A DNA stretch of 52,974 nucleotides from Fluviibacter sp964604465 (GCA_964604465.1 CAZRYZ010000003.1:1-52974); one strand, 5' to 3'. Counted from the first letter of the stretch, positions 22,418 to 32,020 are shown. The notes: generated from the letters alone by a model not told the origin. Numbers and translations are program-made.

Positions 22418-23872
22418 TTACGCGAAGGCAGCCGGCGTGCGGCGGTGCCAATCGGTGACTTGCTGGTATTGGTGGGTAGCGTTGAGCAGGCGGTGCTCGC
22501 TGAAGTAGGGGCCGATCAGCTGCATGCCAACGGGCAGACCGTTGATCTCACCGCACGGGTGCGATAGCGCCGGGATGCCGGCCAGGTTAACGCCGATGGT
22601 GTAGATGTCCGACAGGTACATCTGCACTGGGTCGCCTGACTTCTCGCCGAACTTGAAGGCGGTACCTGGCGTCGTCGGGCTGGCAATGACGTCGCAATGT
22701 TTGAAGGCTTCGTCAAAATCGTTGGCGATGAGGCGGCGGATGCGCTGTGCCTGCAGGTAATAGGCGTCGTAGTAGCCGTGCGACAACACGTAGGTGCCGA
22801 TGAGAATTCGGCGCTTCACTTCGTCACCGAAACCCTGTGCGCGGGACTTGGCGTACATGTCGTTGAGGTCAGTGTATTTCGGGGCGCGATAGCCGTAACG
22901 CACACCATCGAAGCGCGATAGGTTCGAGCTGGCTTCGGCCGGAGCGATGACGTAATAGGCCGATACGGACTGACCAATGGCGGGTAGCGACACCTCAACC
23001 GTTTCGGCGCCAAGCTTGCGGTACTCGGCGAGCGCAGTCTCAATCGCAGCCATTGTTGCAGCGTCACCATCGGCGTTGAAGAATTCTTCAGGCAGGCCAA
23101 TGCGTAGTCCCTTAAGTGGCAGATCAAGGGAGCGCGTGTAGTCTTCGGTGTCACGTTCGAGGCTGGTGGAATCCTTGGCATCGAAGCCGGCAAAGGCGTT
23201 GAGCAGGAGGGCGCAATCCTCGGCCGAGCGGGCCATCGGGCCTGCCTGATCGAGCGACGAGGCAAAGGCGATCATGCCCCAGCGTGAGACGGTGCCGTAC
23301 GAAGGTTTCAGGCCGGTGAGGCCGCACAGGGCTGCGGGTTGGCGGATTGAGCCGCCGGTATCGGTGCCGGTGACGGCCGGCGCCAGACGTGCGGCAACTG
23401 CCGCTGCTGAACCACCGGATGAACCGCCGGGGACGCGCTCGGTATCCCAGGGGTTACGCACAGGACCGTAATAGGAGGTTTCGTTCGACGAGCCCATGGC
23501 GAACTCGTCCATATTGAGTTTGCCCAGCGAGACAAGGCCGGCCTGGTTGCAGCGCTCAACGACAGTTGCGTTGTAGGGTGCAATGAAGTTTTCCAGCATG
23601 CGGGAACCACAGGTAGTTCGCCAGCCGTCCTGACAGAAAATATCCTTGTGGGCCATCGGCACACCGGTGAGCGGTCCTGCATCGCCGGTGGCGCGGGCGG
23701 CATCGGCCGCCTTGGCAGCGGCACGTGATTTTTCTTCATCAACGGTCACGAAGGCGTTGATCGTCGGATTGTGTTGAGCGATGCGACCGAGGAACAGATC
23801 GGTCAGCTCCAGGCTGGAAACCTGTTTGCTGTCGAGGGCGCTCGCGAGTTCTTTGAGGCTGGCGTTAAACAT
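22418..23872 (-). CDS. gatA: Asp-tRNA(Asn)/Glu-tRNA(Gln) amidotransferase subunit A
   Basis: 484 residues. The amidase-signature catalytic triad is recognisable: Lys in GVPMAHKDIFCQDGWRTTCG, the cis-Ser in PGGSSGGSAAAVAARLAP and the nucleophile Ser in GTDTGGSIRQPAALCG. It releases ammonia from glutamine for transamidation. The start at 23872 overlaps the gatC stop by one base (TAATG), so translation is probably coupled. Confidence 0.97.
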   Translation of the reverse strand: MFNASLKELASALDSKQVSSLELTDLFLGRIAQHNPTINAFVTVDEEKSRAAAKAADAARATGDAGPLTGVPMAHKDIFCQDGWRTTCGSRMLENFIAPYNATVVERCNQAGLVSLGKLNMDEFAMGSSNETSYYGPVRNPWDTERVPGGSSGGSAAAVAARLAPAVTGTDTGGSIRQPAALCGLTGLKPSYGTVSRWGMIAFASSLDQAGPMARSAEDCALLLNAFAGFDAKDSTSLERDTEDYTRSLDLPLKGLRIGLPEEFFNADGDAATMAAIETALAEYRKLGAETVEVSLPAIGQSVSAYYVIAPAEASSNLSRFDGVRYGYRAPKYTDLNDMYAKSRAQGFGDEVKRRILIGTYVLSHGYYDAYYLQAQRIRRLIANDFDEAFKHCDVIASPTTPGTAFKFGEKSGDPVQMYLSDIYTIGVNLAGIPALSHPCGEINGLPVGMQLIGPYFSEHRLLNATHQYQQVTDWHRRTPAAFA

Positions 23873-24165
23873 TATTCGATCACCTTGGGCACGAGGTAGA
23901 GACCGGCTTCGGATTCGGGTGCCAGCGCCAGGCAACGGTCGCGCTGTGCGATGCTGCCATCGGTAACCTGGTCCTCGCGAAGGCGTTGACCGACATCGCA
24001 GGCGTGCGCCATGGGGGCGATGCCGTTGGTGTCGACCTGGCGTAATTCGGCAATCATGCCGAAGATGTTGTCGAGGTGGCCGAGCGTGGCGGTGACTTGT
24101 GTCGGGTCCAGTTCGATCCGGGCCAGCTTGGCCAGTCGCTGAACGTCTTCAGGGGTAAAAGCCAT
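23872..24165 (-). CDS. gatC: Asp-tRNA(Asn)/Glu-tRNA(Gln) amidotransferase subunit C
   Basis: 97 residues, normal for GatC: MAFTPEDVQRLAKLARIEL, LGHLDNIFGMIAELRQVDT and a C-terminal LREDQVTDG segment. It is the small belt protein that stabilises GatA-GatB. The start at 24165 is chosen by homology; a longer reading would add a non-conserved head over the intergenic region. No Shine-Dalgarno is seen. Confidence 0.95.
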   Translation of the reverse strand: MAFTPEDVQRLAKLARIELDPTQVTATLGHLDNIFGMIAELRQVDTNGIAPMAHACDVGQRLREDQVTDGSIAQRDRCLALAPESEAGLYLVPKVIE

Positions 24166-24449
24166 GGTATGCGGTGGCAATATTGCAGAAAAAGTGGTGA
24201 TCGGGTGGCTAAAACTCAGAGATAATCGGCGAACGTCGCTGAAAAAAGCTATACCAAAGGCGAAGATCTTCTTTGCCCCGGGCATTTACGGCGAAATGAC
24301 TGTGCGCCCTCAAATATCCCCTTGAATTTGCGGTATTATACGCGGTTTAGCCGGGTGCTCGCTTGCACCGCGGCATTTGCCGTTGCTGCGCCGCGCGAGC
24401 CCCTTTCTCGCGCCTTGTCGCTTGTTTATTTGAATTCTGGAGTTTCACC
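24166..24449. promoter_or_regulatory. 284-bp divergent control region, gatC / mreB
   Basis: No gene is seen. A TATTAT box at 24334-24339 is a reasonable rightward -10 for mreB, giving a leader of about 105 nt, but I see no good -35. The leader contains a G/C-rich stretch and ends in a GGAG site before mreB. No convincing promoter could be assigned to gatC. Confidence 0.4.
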
Positions 24450-25493
24450 ATGTTCGGACTGTTTCGCGGAATGTTTTCTAATGATCTGGCGATTGACCTG
24501 GGTACCGCCAATACGCTGATCTATGCGCGGGGCAAGGGTATCGTGCTGGATGAACCATCGGTCGTGGCGATCCGCACGGATGGTGGTCCAAGCGCCCGCA
24601 AGTCAATCGAGGCCGTCGGTAAGGAAGCCAAGATGATGCTCGGCCGGACACCGGGCAGCATCAATGCCATCCGTCCGATGAAAGACGGCGTGATTGCCGA
24701 CTTCACCGTGACCGAACAGATGCTCAAGCAGTTCATCAAGCGCGTGCACGATGTGCGTATGTTTGCCCCGTCACCACGCATCATCATTTGTGTACCCTGC
24801 GGTTCGACCCAGGTGGAGCGCCGTGCGATTCGTGAATCTGCATTGGGTGCTGGCGCCTCGCAGGTCTACCTGATCGAGGAGCCGATGGCTGCCGCAATTG
24901 GTGCGGACCTGCCGGTCAGCGAAGCAACCGGTTCGATGGTCGTGGATATCGGTGGCGGTACCACCGAAGTGGGTGTGATTTCGTTGGGCGGACTGGTCTA
25001 TTCGACCTCGGTGCGCGTGGGTGGCGACAAATTCGACGAAGCAATCGTTAACTATATCCGTCGTAATTACGGCATGCTAATCGGTGACACGACGGCAGAA
25101 AATATCAAGAAGCAGATTGGTACCGCATTCCCGGGGCTGGAAGTGCTCGAGATGGAAGTGAAGGGTCGCAACCTGGCCGAGGGGATTCCCCGCACCTTTA
25201 CGGTGACCTCGAACGAAATTCTGGAGGCGCTCTCCGAGCCGACCAATCAGATCGTGACCGCCGTCAAGCAGGCCCTGGAACAGACACCGCCAGAACTGGG
25301 CGCCGATATCGCCGAACGGGGCCTGATCCTGACGGGCGGTGGTGCGCTGCTGCGCGATCTGGATCGCCTGCTGCGTGAAGAAACCGGATTGCCAGTGATG
25401 GTAGCCGAAGATCCGCTGACCTGTGTGGTGCGTGGATGCGGCATTGCACTGGAAAAGATGGATAAGCTCGGCAACATTTTCGCGTCCGAGTAA
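24450..25493 (+). CDS. mreB: rod-shape-determining protein MreB (actin homologue)
   Basis: 347 residues, standard length. ATP-binding actin motifs are present: FSNDLAIDLGTANTLIY (phosphate 1), MVVDIGGGTTEVGVISLG (phosphate 2) and GLILTGGGALLRDLDRLL (adenosine). The N-terminal MFGLFRGMF is an amphipathic membrane-binding helix. MreB filaments guide lateral-wall synthesis. The start at 24450 has GGAG 7 nt upstream; a longer reading would break the conserved N-terminus. It opens the mreBCD-mrdA-rodA-rlpA operon. Confidence 0.98.
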   Translation: MFGLFRGMFSNDLAIDLGTANTLIYARGKGIVLDEPSVVAIRTDGGPSARKSIEAVGKEAKMMLGRTPGSINAIRPMKDGVIADFTVTEQMLKQFIKRVHDVRMFAPSPRIIICVPCGSTQVERRAIRESALGAGASQVYLIEEPMAAAIGADLPVSEATGSMVVDIGGGTTEVGVISLGGLVYSTSVRVGGDKFDEAIVNYIRRNYGMLIGDTTAENIKKQIGTAFPGLEVLEMEVKGRNLAEGIPRTFTVTSNEILEALSEPTNQIVTAVKQALEQTPPELGADIAERGLILTGGGALLRDLDRLLREETGLPVMVAEDPLTCVVRGCGIALEKMDKLGNIFASE

Positions 25494-25517
25494 CCGGGCG
25501 TAGACGGGGCGTCGTCA

Positions 25518-26441
25518 ATGCCCGCCTTCGAGCAGCAACCACCACCATTATTCAAACAAGGGCCGGCACCGCTGGCCCTGTTGATTCTGTACGTCTCGAC
25601 ATCAATTTCACTGCTGGTTCTGGATCACCGGTTTCGCTATCTCGAACCCGTGCGTGGCATGGTGACCGAGCTGGTGTCGCCACTGAAGAAAGTCATACAG
25701 TGGCCGGTGCTGGCAGTCACGACGGTTGATGAGTACGCCGTCACACTCGAGCAATCGCATCGCGATAATGCGGCACTCCGTCAGGCGCGATTGGTGGACG
25801 CCGAGAAGCTGCAACGTCTCGAACTGCTGGAAGCCGAAAATCAATTCCTGCGTAAACTGGTTGAAACCAGGCGCCAGCTAGGAAGCCGTGTGGCGCCAGC
25901 CAGCATTCTGTATAGTGCGCGCGATCCGTTTAACCGCCGGGTCATTCTGGATCGGGGCAGTGACCAGGGTGTGATTGCCGGGCAGCCGGTGGTGGATGAT
26001 CTGGGGGTCGTTGGCCAGGTGACACGCGTGGCACCCGATTACGCGGAAGTGACGCTGTTGACCGACCGCAATCAGTCGATTCCAGCGCAGGTCGTCCGGA
26101 ATGGATTGCGCACGGTGGTGTTTGGCACGGGCGATGGACGCCTGGAGATGCGTTACATGTCGTCCAATGCCGACGTGCAGGTTGGGGACTGGATCGTGAC
26201 GTCCGGTATCGACGGTATCTATCCGCGAGGTCTTAAAGTCGGCAAGGTCGAAAGTCTGGAAAGCGATGCCAATGGGATTTTCTCGCGTTTCATTTTGACG
26301 CCCGCCGCAGGGATGGGACGTTATGGCGAGGTGCTCTTGCTCGAGCCGGTGACTTTGCCCAGTGATCGCCCCGAGAGCCTGGATCGCAAGACCGAACAAC
26401 AGGCAGCAACGCTCGGCAAGAAGAAGCGTAAGGCGCAGTAA
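25518..26441 (+). CDS. mreC: rod-shape-determining protein MreC
   Basis: 307 residues. One N-terminal membrane helix (LALLILYVSTSISLLVLDHR) is followed by a coiled coil (RLVDAEKLQRLELLEAENQF) and the periplasmic beta-rich core: RRVILDRGSDQGVIAGQPV, GVVGQVTRVAPDYAEV and SGIDGIYPRGLKVG. MreC links MreB to PBP2/RodA and activates them. The Lys/Arg-rich tail (KKKRKAQ) is unremarkable. It shares one base with mreD (TAATG). Confidence 0.97.
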   Translation: MPAFEQQPPPLFKQGPAPLALLILYVSTSISLLVLDHRFRYLEPVRGMVTELVSPLKKVIQWPVLAVTTVDEYAVTLEQSHRDNAALRQARLVDAEKLQRLELLEAENQFLRKLVETRRQLGSRVAPASILYSARDPFNRRVILDRGSDQGVIAGQPVVDDLGVVGQVTRVAPDYAEVTLLTDRNQSIPAQVVRNGLRTVVFGTGDGRLEMRYMSSNADVQVGDWIVTSGIDGIYPRGLKVGKVESLESDANGIFSRFILTPAAGMGRYGEVLLLEPVTLPSDRPESLDRKTEQQAATLGKKKRKAQ

Positions 26442-26962
26442 TGCAGATCGATTTCCAGTCCTCCCGTCTTTTACGGCCCGCCCGCCCGGGCTATATTCGT
26501 CTGACTCTTGTTCTGGCTTTTCTGCTCAATCTGTTGCCGACCTCTTACTGGCCATTTTTTCCCGAGTGGGTGATGCTGGTGGTGCTGTTCTGGTCGGTGC
26601 GCGCGCCCCATACGGTGGGAACGGGAACGGCTTTCCTGTTCGGGTTGCTCATGGATATTGTGGACGGCAGTCTGATGGGGCAACACGCGCTGGCCTATGT
26701 GTTGGTCTCGTATGCAGGACGTGTACTATCGGCGCGGATTATGTGGCTGCCGCTCAGGCAGCAGCTTGTGCATATTCTCCCGATTCTCCTGACGGGCGCT
26801 TTGCTGGAAATATTCGTGCGTTGGCTGGCAGGCGACGAGTTTCCGGGGTATCTGTACCTGCTCCAACCGATATTGACCGGGTTGCTCTGGGTGCCGGCAA
26901 CCTATGTACTGATGCTGCCGCAGTTCCTGACCAAAGATCGGGACTACGAGCGTCCCATCTAG
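26441..26962 (+). CDS. mreD: rod-shape-determining protein MreD
   Basis: 173 residues, almost entirely hydrophobic, with about five membrane helices. Family marks include GLLMDIVDGSLMGQHALAY and the PxxWPFF-type segment SYWPFFPEWVMLVVLFW. It completes the MreBCD elongation complex in the inner membrane. It overlaps mreC by one base and precedes mrdA by 7 bp. Confidence 0.93.
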   Translation: MQIDFQSSRLLRPARPGYIRLTLVLAFLLNLLPTSYWPFFPEWVMLVVLFWSVRAPHTVGTGTAFLFGLLMDIVDGSLMGQHALAYVLVSYAGRVLSARIMWLPLRQQLVHILPILLTGALLEIFVRWLAGDEFPGYLYLLQPILTGLLWVPATYVLMLPQFLTKDRDYERPI

Positions 26963-26969
26963 GCACCAG

Positions 26970-28988
26970 ATGCCGTACTTTGACGAACAGGATGCGAGCA
27001 AGCGTTTTCAGAGGCGCTTGAGCACGGCGTCGGTGCTCATGCTGATCGCTTTCTTTATTCTCGTTCTCCGGTTTTTCTGGCTCGGTGTAGTCGAGCATGG
27101 CTACTATCAGACTCGTGCCGAAGATAATCGGTTGGCGCTGGTGCCGGTGGTGCCGAACCGCGGCCTGATTTTTGACCGCAATGGCGTCCTGATGGCTACC
27201 AATACATCAGCCTATACATTGGAGATTGTGCCGGGGCTGGCGGGTAATATTGACGAAACCATTGACGGATTATCGACAGTCGTTACGATCGAAGGCAAGG
27301 ACAAACGGCGCTTCAAGCAACTGATGCGTGAAGCTAAAACCTTCGAATCAATCCCGATCCGTTCACGTCTTAGCGAGGAAGAGGTTGCGCGCTTTGCCGC
27401 GCAGCGATACAAGTTCCCCGGTGTGGAAGTGCGGGCGCGCTTGTTCAGAAGTTACCCCCTGGGTGAAACGGCATCGCACGCGCTGGGTTATATGGGCCGC
27501 ATCAATACCAAGGATCTGGAACGTATTGACGAGGAAGGGCAGGCCGCCAATTATCGTGGCACCGATCACATCGGCAAGACAGGTCTTGAACAGCGATATG
27601 AATTTGAAATGCACGGTATCAGTGGTTTTGAGAGTGTCGAAGTCGATGCGGGTGGCCGTGGCATCCGGGTACTGTCCAGAACCCCACCGGTTTCGGGTAA
27701 CAACCTCAATCTGACCATCGATGCCCGCTTGCAGCAGGTGGCCGAACAGGCTTTCGGCCAGCGTCGGGGTGCGCTGGTTGCGATTGATCCGCAAAACGGA
27801 GAAATTCTGGCGCTGGTCTCCATGCCAACCTATGACCCGAATCTGTTTGTCGACGGCATCCGGAGTGACGACTGGAATGAGCTCAATACAGACATCAACA
27901 AACCGTTGCTCAACCGGGCAATTTATAGTGCTTACCCCCCGGGCTCAACCTTCAAGCCCCTGATGGCCTTGGGTGCTTTGACGGCAGGCAAGCGCACGCC
28001 CCAACAAGCGATCAGTGATCCGGGCTACTTCAATTTCGGTAACCACACGTTCATGGATGACAAGAAGGGCGGACATGGCTCAGTGAACATGTACGCATCA
28101 ATCGTGCATTCCTGCAATACCTATTACTACATGCTGGCTAATGAATGGGGCATTGAGGGCATTTCGAATTTCATGGGTCAGCTTGGTCTGGGCAGCAAGA
28201 CGGGGATCGATATTGATGGTGAGTCGCGCGGTGTTCTGCCTTCGCCCGAATGGAAGCAGCGTCGTTTTAAAAAGCCGGAGCAGCAAAAATGGTACGCCGG
28301 TGAAACGGTATCGATCGGGATTGGACAGGGTTACAACGCTTATACGATGATCCAGATGGCACAGGCAATGGCGATCGTTGCCAATAATGGGGTTGGATAC
28401 AAACCCCATCTGGTGCGCAGTATTGCGGATTCCCAGAATGGGAGCATCCGGGAAATTCCGTTGGAAAAAAATCATGAGGTCAGCCTGAAGCCAGAGCATG
28501 TGGAAGTGATCAAGAACGCCATGGTCGGAGTTAACCGGGAAGGCACCGGGACACGGGCCTTTGCCGGTGCCAAGTATGTGGCAGCGGGCAAAACCGGGAC
28601 GGCGCAGGTATTTAGCCTGAAGGGAGCCAAGTATTCCCATGGCGCCACCAAGGAGTTCGCTCGAGACCACGCACTATTTGTGTCCTTTGCCCCCGCAGAT
28701 AAGCCGAAGATTGCCATGGCGGTGATCGTAGAAAATGCCGGCTTCGGGGCTGCGTCTGCGGCGCCGATCACACGTCAGGTGTTTGATTATTACCTGCAGG
28801 GCATCGTGCCCAAGGGGCCCGCGCCGGATGAGCCTGGGCAGGCTGAGCATGATGCCCGTGATCCGTTGCTTTATGTGGACCCCGAGGATGATGACTACGA
28901 TCCGCGTAAGGTGATGGAAGGTGCCGTTGGTCCGTTTGTCCAGATGCCAAAGAATTCGGGCTCGCTGCCCGCCAGGACAAAACCATGA
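26970..28988 (+). CDS. mrdA: penicillin-binding protein 2 (peptidoglycan D,D-transpeptidase MrdA)
   Basis: 672 residues. One N-terminal membrane helix (VLMLIAFFILVLRFFWLGVV) precedes the pedestal domain (VVPNRGLIFDRNGVLMATNT) and the transpeptidase domain with Ser326 in YPPGSTFKPLMAL, the SxN motif HSCNTYYYMLA and KTG in AAGKTGTAQV. It cross-links peptidoglycan during lateral elongation, with RodA as its glycosyltransferase partner. The acidic C-terminal tail (YVDPEDDDYDPRKV) extends past the usual core. It overlaps rodA by ATGA. Confidence 0.97.
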   Translation: MPYFDEQDASKRFQRRLSTASVLMLIAFFILVLRFFWLGVVEHGYYQTRAEDNRLALVPVVPNRGLIFDRNGVLMATNTSAYTLEIVPGLAGNIDETIDGLSTVVTIEGKDKRRFKQLMREAKTFESIPIRSRLSEEEVARFAAQRYKFPGVEVRARLFRSYPLGETASHALGYMGRINTKDLERIDEEGQAANYRGTDHIGKTGLEQRYEFEMHGISGFESVEVDAGGRGIRVLSRTPPVSGNNLNLTIDARLQQVAEQAFGQRRGALVAIDPQNGEILALVSMPTYDPNLFVDGIRSDDWNELNTDINKPLLNRAIYSAYPPGSTFKPLMALGALTAGKRTPQQAISDPGYFNFGNHTFMDDKKGGHGSVNMYASIVHSCNTYYYMLANEWGIEGISNFMGQLGLGSKTGIDIDGESRGVLPSPEWKQRRFKKPEQQKWYAGETVSIGIGQGYNAYTMIQMAQAMAIVANNGVGYKPHLVRSIADSQNGSIREIPLEKNHEVSLKPEHVEVIKNAMVGVNREGTGTRAFAGAKYVAAGKTGTAQVFSLKGAKYSHGATKEFARDHALFVSFAPADKPKIAMAVIVENAGFGAASAAPITRQVFDYYLQGIVPKGPAPDEPGQAEHDARDPLLYVDPEDDDYDPRKVMEGAVGPFVQMPKNSGSLPARTKP

Positions 28989-30088
28989 GCCGTCAGATCA
29001 ACTGGCGAGGATTTTTTCGGCCCTGGGTAGAGCATATTGATGTTCCTTTGCTCAAGATCACCCTACTGCTCATGCTGGTCGGCCTGATGACTGTTTTTTC
29101 GGCGACCTGGTCCGGGCAGGAGCGCATGCCATCACAGCTGATGAACATGGGGGCCGCATTGGCAGTCATGTTCGTCGTGGCCCGGATTCCGCCGCAGCGT
29201 CTGATGCAGCTGGCCTGGCCCATGTACCTGTTTGGTTTGGTGCTCCTCATTCTGGTAATGCTTTTCGGGATCAAGGTGAATGGCGCGAAGCGCTGGTTGT
29301 CGATCGGATTCACGCGAATTCAGCCTTCGGAAATCATGAAGATCGCCATGCCTCTGGCGATGGCCTGGTATTTTCATCATTTCGAAAACCGCCACTGGTT
29401 CACGAAGTATGCCGGTGCACTGCTGATCTTATTGATTCCTTCCGCACTAATTGCTAAGCAGCCGGACCTGGGAACCGCCATTCTGGTTGTGTCCGCTGGC
29501 TTTTACGTGATTTTTCTGGCGGGTCTTTCCTGGTGGGTGATTGGGGGGCTGTCGGTATCTGCCGTTGCAGTTGCGCCTTTTGCCTGGAACCTCCTCCACG
29601 ATTACCAGAAGAAGCGAATACTGACCTTGCTTGATCCGACCACTGACCCACTTGGTTCGGGTTATCACATCATCCAGTCCACCATTGCGATTGGTTCCGG
29701 TGGTGCTATTGGAAAAGGATTTATGAGTGGGAGCCAGGCTCAGCTCGAATTTCTTCCAGAGAAGCATACGGACTTTATCTTTGCGGTCTTTGCAGAAGAA
29801 TGGGGGTTACTCGGCAATATTATCTTGCTGATCCTCTACGGTTTTCTGATCGAGCGGGGTCTGCGCATATCGTTAAGATCCAGTACAACGTTTAATAGGC
29901 TCATGGCCGGCGCTATCACCATGGGTTTCTTCACCTATGCCTTTGTCAATATGGGTATGGTCTCCGGCATTCTCCCCGTAGTGGGTGTACCCCTGCCGTT
30001 TATCAGTTTCGGTGGCACAGCACTCGTGACGCTTTGCACGGGGTTGGGTATCCTGATGAGCATTGAAACCCATCGGACCAATCGCTGA
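28985..30088 (+). CDS. mrdB: RodA peptidoglycan glycosyltransferase (SEDS family)
   Basis: 367 residues with about ten membrane helices. SEDS motifs include KRWLSIGFTRIQPSEIMKIA, LIAKQPDLGTAILV, KQPDLG with its conserved Asp, the loop GSGGAIGKGFMSGSQAQLEF, LPEKHTDFIFAVFAEEWG and the C-terminal GVPLPFISFGGTALV. It polymerises lipid II with PBP2. It overlaps mrdA by 4 bp and rlpA by one base (TGATG). Confidence 0.97.
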   Translation: MSRQINWRGFFRPWVEHIDVPLLKITLLLMLVGLMTVFSATWSGQERMPSQLMNMGAALAVMFVVARIPPQRLMQLAWPMYLFGLVLLILVMLFGIKVNGAKRWLSIGFTRIQPSEIMKIAMPLAMAWYFHHFENRHWFTKYAGALLILLIPSALIAKQPDLGTAILVVSAGFYVIFLAGLSWWVIGGLSVSAVAVAPFAWNLLHDYQKKRILTLLDPTTDPLGSGYHIIQSTIAIGSGGAIGKGFMSGSQAQLEFLPEKHTDFIFAVFAEEWGLLGNIILLILYGFLIERGLRISLRSSTTFNRLMAGAITMGFFTYAFVNMGMVSGILPVVGVPLPFISFGGTALVTLCTGLGILMSIETHRTNR

Positions 30089-31026
30089 TGAAGAGATCAC
30101 TCATCCGAATCCTGCCTCTTGCTGCACTGCTGAGCGCGCTGCTACTGACGGGCTGCTCGAGTAGCGGAAGCCGTAAACCGGTAAGCAGTGCCTCAACCTC
30201 GGGGGGCTATGTGATGAAGCCCTACGCCCGTAAAGGCGGTGGTTTCTACAAGGATGACGGACTGCCGGCGCAAATCCCGGAGAACATTGAGCAGATTCCG
30301 AATGCGTCACCTCGTCTGGAGCCGCTGCGTAATGCGGCAAACCGGCCTTACACAGTGCTGGGTATGAGTTTTACACCCATGACCCGTTTGCAGCCCTTTA
30401 CTCAGGAAGGGATCGGCAGCTGGTATGGCACCAAGTTCAATGGGCTCAAAACCTCGAATGGCGACACCTACGACATGTTCGCCATGACAGCAGCGCATCC
30501 CACGCTCCCGTTGCCTTGCTACGTACGCGTGACAAATACGCAGAACAACCGGAGTGTGATTGTGCGCGTGAATGATCGGGGCCCCTTTCACAACGGCCGG
30601 ATTATCGATCTTTCCTTCACGGCCGCGTATAAACTCGGCTATGTGGATAAAGGCAGTAGTCCCGTTCGAGTTGAGTTGATTATTCCGGATGCCAGCGGTG
30701 TAACTTATGCTGATGTGCGGCAGGACGCGCTGGCCGTCAATGAAGCCAGACTTGATGACCAAGCGCGCTACGGGGAGGAGGTTCCCCGCCCCGGCACCTA
30801 TGTGCAGATGGGCGCATTCCAGAATGGGTTCAATGCCCAGGTCTTGAAAAATCACTTGCTTCGCGAGCTGGACTGGATGACGCCGGCGCAGGTGCATGTC
30901 TATGCCGAACTCCCGTGGCATCGGGTACAAGTGGGACCTTTCGCTAACCGTGCCCAAGCTGAAGCGGCGCAGGCAAAGATTCGTGATGCCCTGGGCGGAC
31001 AGCCTCACATTGCCGTGCGTCCCTAA
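30088..31026 (+). CDS. rlpA: RlpA-family septal-ring lytic transglycosylase (lipoprotein, SPOR domain)
   Basis: 312 residues. The lipobox LLLTGC puts the lipidated Cys at residue 23. The double-psi beta-barrel domain contains IGSWYGTKFNGLKTSNGDTY, AMTAAHPTLPLPCYVRVTN and VRVNDRGPFHNGRIIDLS, with the catalytic His and Asp. A C-terminal SPOR domain (TYVQMGAFQNGFNAQVLKNH, then RVQVGPFANRAQAEAAQAKI) targets denuded septal peptidoglycan. In related genomes a D,D-carboxypeptidase gene usually follows; here ybeD comes next after 45 bp. Confidence 0.95.
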   Translation: MKRSLIRILPLAALLSALLLTGCSSSGSRKPVSSASTSGGYVMKPYARKGGGFYKDDGLPAQIPENIEQIPNASPRLEPLRNAANRPYTVLGMSFTPMTRLQPFTQEGIGSWYGTKFNGLKTSNGDTYDMFAMTAAHPTLPLPCYVRVTNTQNNRSVIVRVNDRGPFHNGRIIDLSFTAAYKLGYVDKGSSPVRVELIIPDASGVTYADVRQDALAVNEARLDDQARYGEEVPRPGTYVQMGAFQNGFNAQVLKNHLLRELDWMTPAQVHVYAELPWHRVQVGPFANRAQAEAAQAKIRDALGGQPHIAVRP

Positions 31027-31071
31027 TGCATCACAGCTTAGGGCCCGATCATCTGTATATTTGGAGAAATC

Positions 31072-31371
31072 ATGACAAATCCAGAGAACGCTAAAGAACC
31101 CGTTGGCAGCGGTGCCGAAACTCTGCTTGAGTTTCCATGTGACTTTCCGCTCAAGATCATGGGGTTGGCCCAGGACAATCTGGCACAGGAGGTTCTTGGC
31201 GTGATTCATCAATTTGCACCGGACTACGATGGCCAGAACATGGAAATGCGCGCATCGAGCAACGGCAAATATGTCAGCCTGACGTGTACGGTGAATGCTC
31301 AATCCAAGGCGCAACTCGATGACCTGTATCGGGCACTCACTAGCCATCCTTTGGTCAAAGTAGTGCTTTAG
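31072..31371 (+). CDS. ybeD: YbeD/DUF493 family protein
   Basis: 99 residues. The ACT-like core is LEFPCDFPLKIMGLAQDNLA, then MRASSNGKYVSLTCTVNAQS and LDDLYRALTSHPLVKVVL. YbeD proteins sit beside lipB in many proteobacteria and are thought to have a regulatory, possibly lipoate-related, role that is not settled. GGAG precedes the ATG. lipB follows after 13 bp. Confidence 0.9.
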   Translation: MTNPENAKEPVGSGAETLLEFPCDFPLKIMGLAQDNLAQEVLGVIHQFAPDYDGQNMEMRASSNGKYVSLTCTVNAQSKAQLDDLYRALTSHPLVKVVL

Positions 31372-31384
31372 AGGTGTTCCGGGC

Positions 31385-32020
31385 GTGACAAAGCCAGTGA
31401 AGATCCACCGGTTGGGGCGGGTTCCCTATGAGCCAACGTGGCATGCGATGCGTGAGAAAACACTGGCCCGGGCGGGTGATGCGGGCATCGATATACCCGA
31501 TGAACTCTGGTTGGTCGAGCACTCACCGGTATTTACACAGGGGCAGGCCGGCAAGCCGGAGCATTTGCTCCACGATATTGGCATCCCGGTGGTTCCCATT
31601 GATCGCGGCGGGCAGATTACCTATCACGGCCCCGGTCAGGCAGTGGTCTACCTGCTGCTGGATCTTCCGCGCCGACATCTCAAGGTGCGCGAGCTGGTGA
31701 CCCGGATCGAGCAGGCCGTCATCGACCTACTGGCAGAACACGGAGTGACAGCACAACGACGCGACGGCGCCCCCGGGGTTTATGTCGGTGACGCCAAAGT
31801 AGCCGCATTGGGGCTGCGCGTCCGCAATGGCTGTTGCTACCACGGCGTCAGTTTGAATGTGGATATGGATCTTTCCCCCTTTGCCGCCATTAACCCCTGT
31901 GGATATGCGGGTTTGGCGGTCACCCAATTAAGGGACTTGGGTGTTAACCTAACACTTTCGGAGGCAGGCGAAGCTCTGCTCGAGCAATTGCAACACCAAC
32001 TGGAGATATCCCATGGCTGA
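31385..32020 (+). CDS. lipB: lipoyl (octanoyl) transferase LipB
   Basis: 211 residues from a GTG start. Substrate motif RGGQITYHGPGQAVVYLL, catalytic Lys138 in VYVGDAKVAALGLRV and the acyl-thioester Cys172 in INPCGYAGLAVTQL are all present. LipB moves octanoyl from acyl carrier protein to lipoyl domains; LipA then inserts sulfur. It overlaps lipA by 8 bp, so translation is probably coupled. Confidence 0.96.
   Translation: MTKPVKIHRLGRVPYEPTWHAMREKTLARAGDAGIDIPDELWLVEHSPVFTQGQAGKPEHLLHDIGIPVVPIDRGGQITYHGPGQAVVYLLLDLPRRHLKVRELVTRIEQAVIDLLAEHGVTAQRRDGAPGVYVGDAKVAALGLRVRNGCCYHGVSLNVDMDLSPFAAINPCGYAGLAVTQLRDLGVNLTLSEAGEALLEQLQHQLEISHG

Noticed and set aside
24311..24339. Full sigma-70 promoter for mreB
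   Set aside because: TATTAT at 24334 is plausible as a -10, but no acceptable -35 lies at 16-18 bp, so only the region is annotated.
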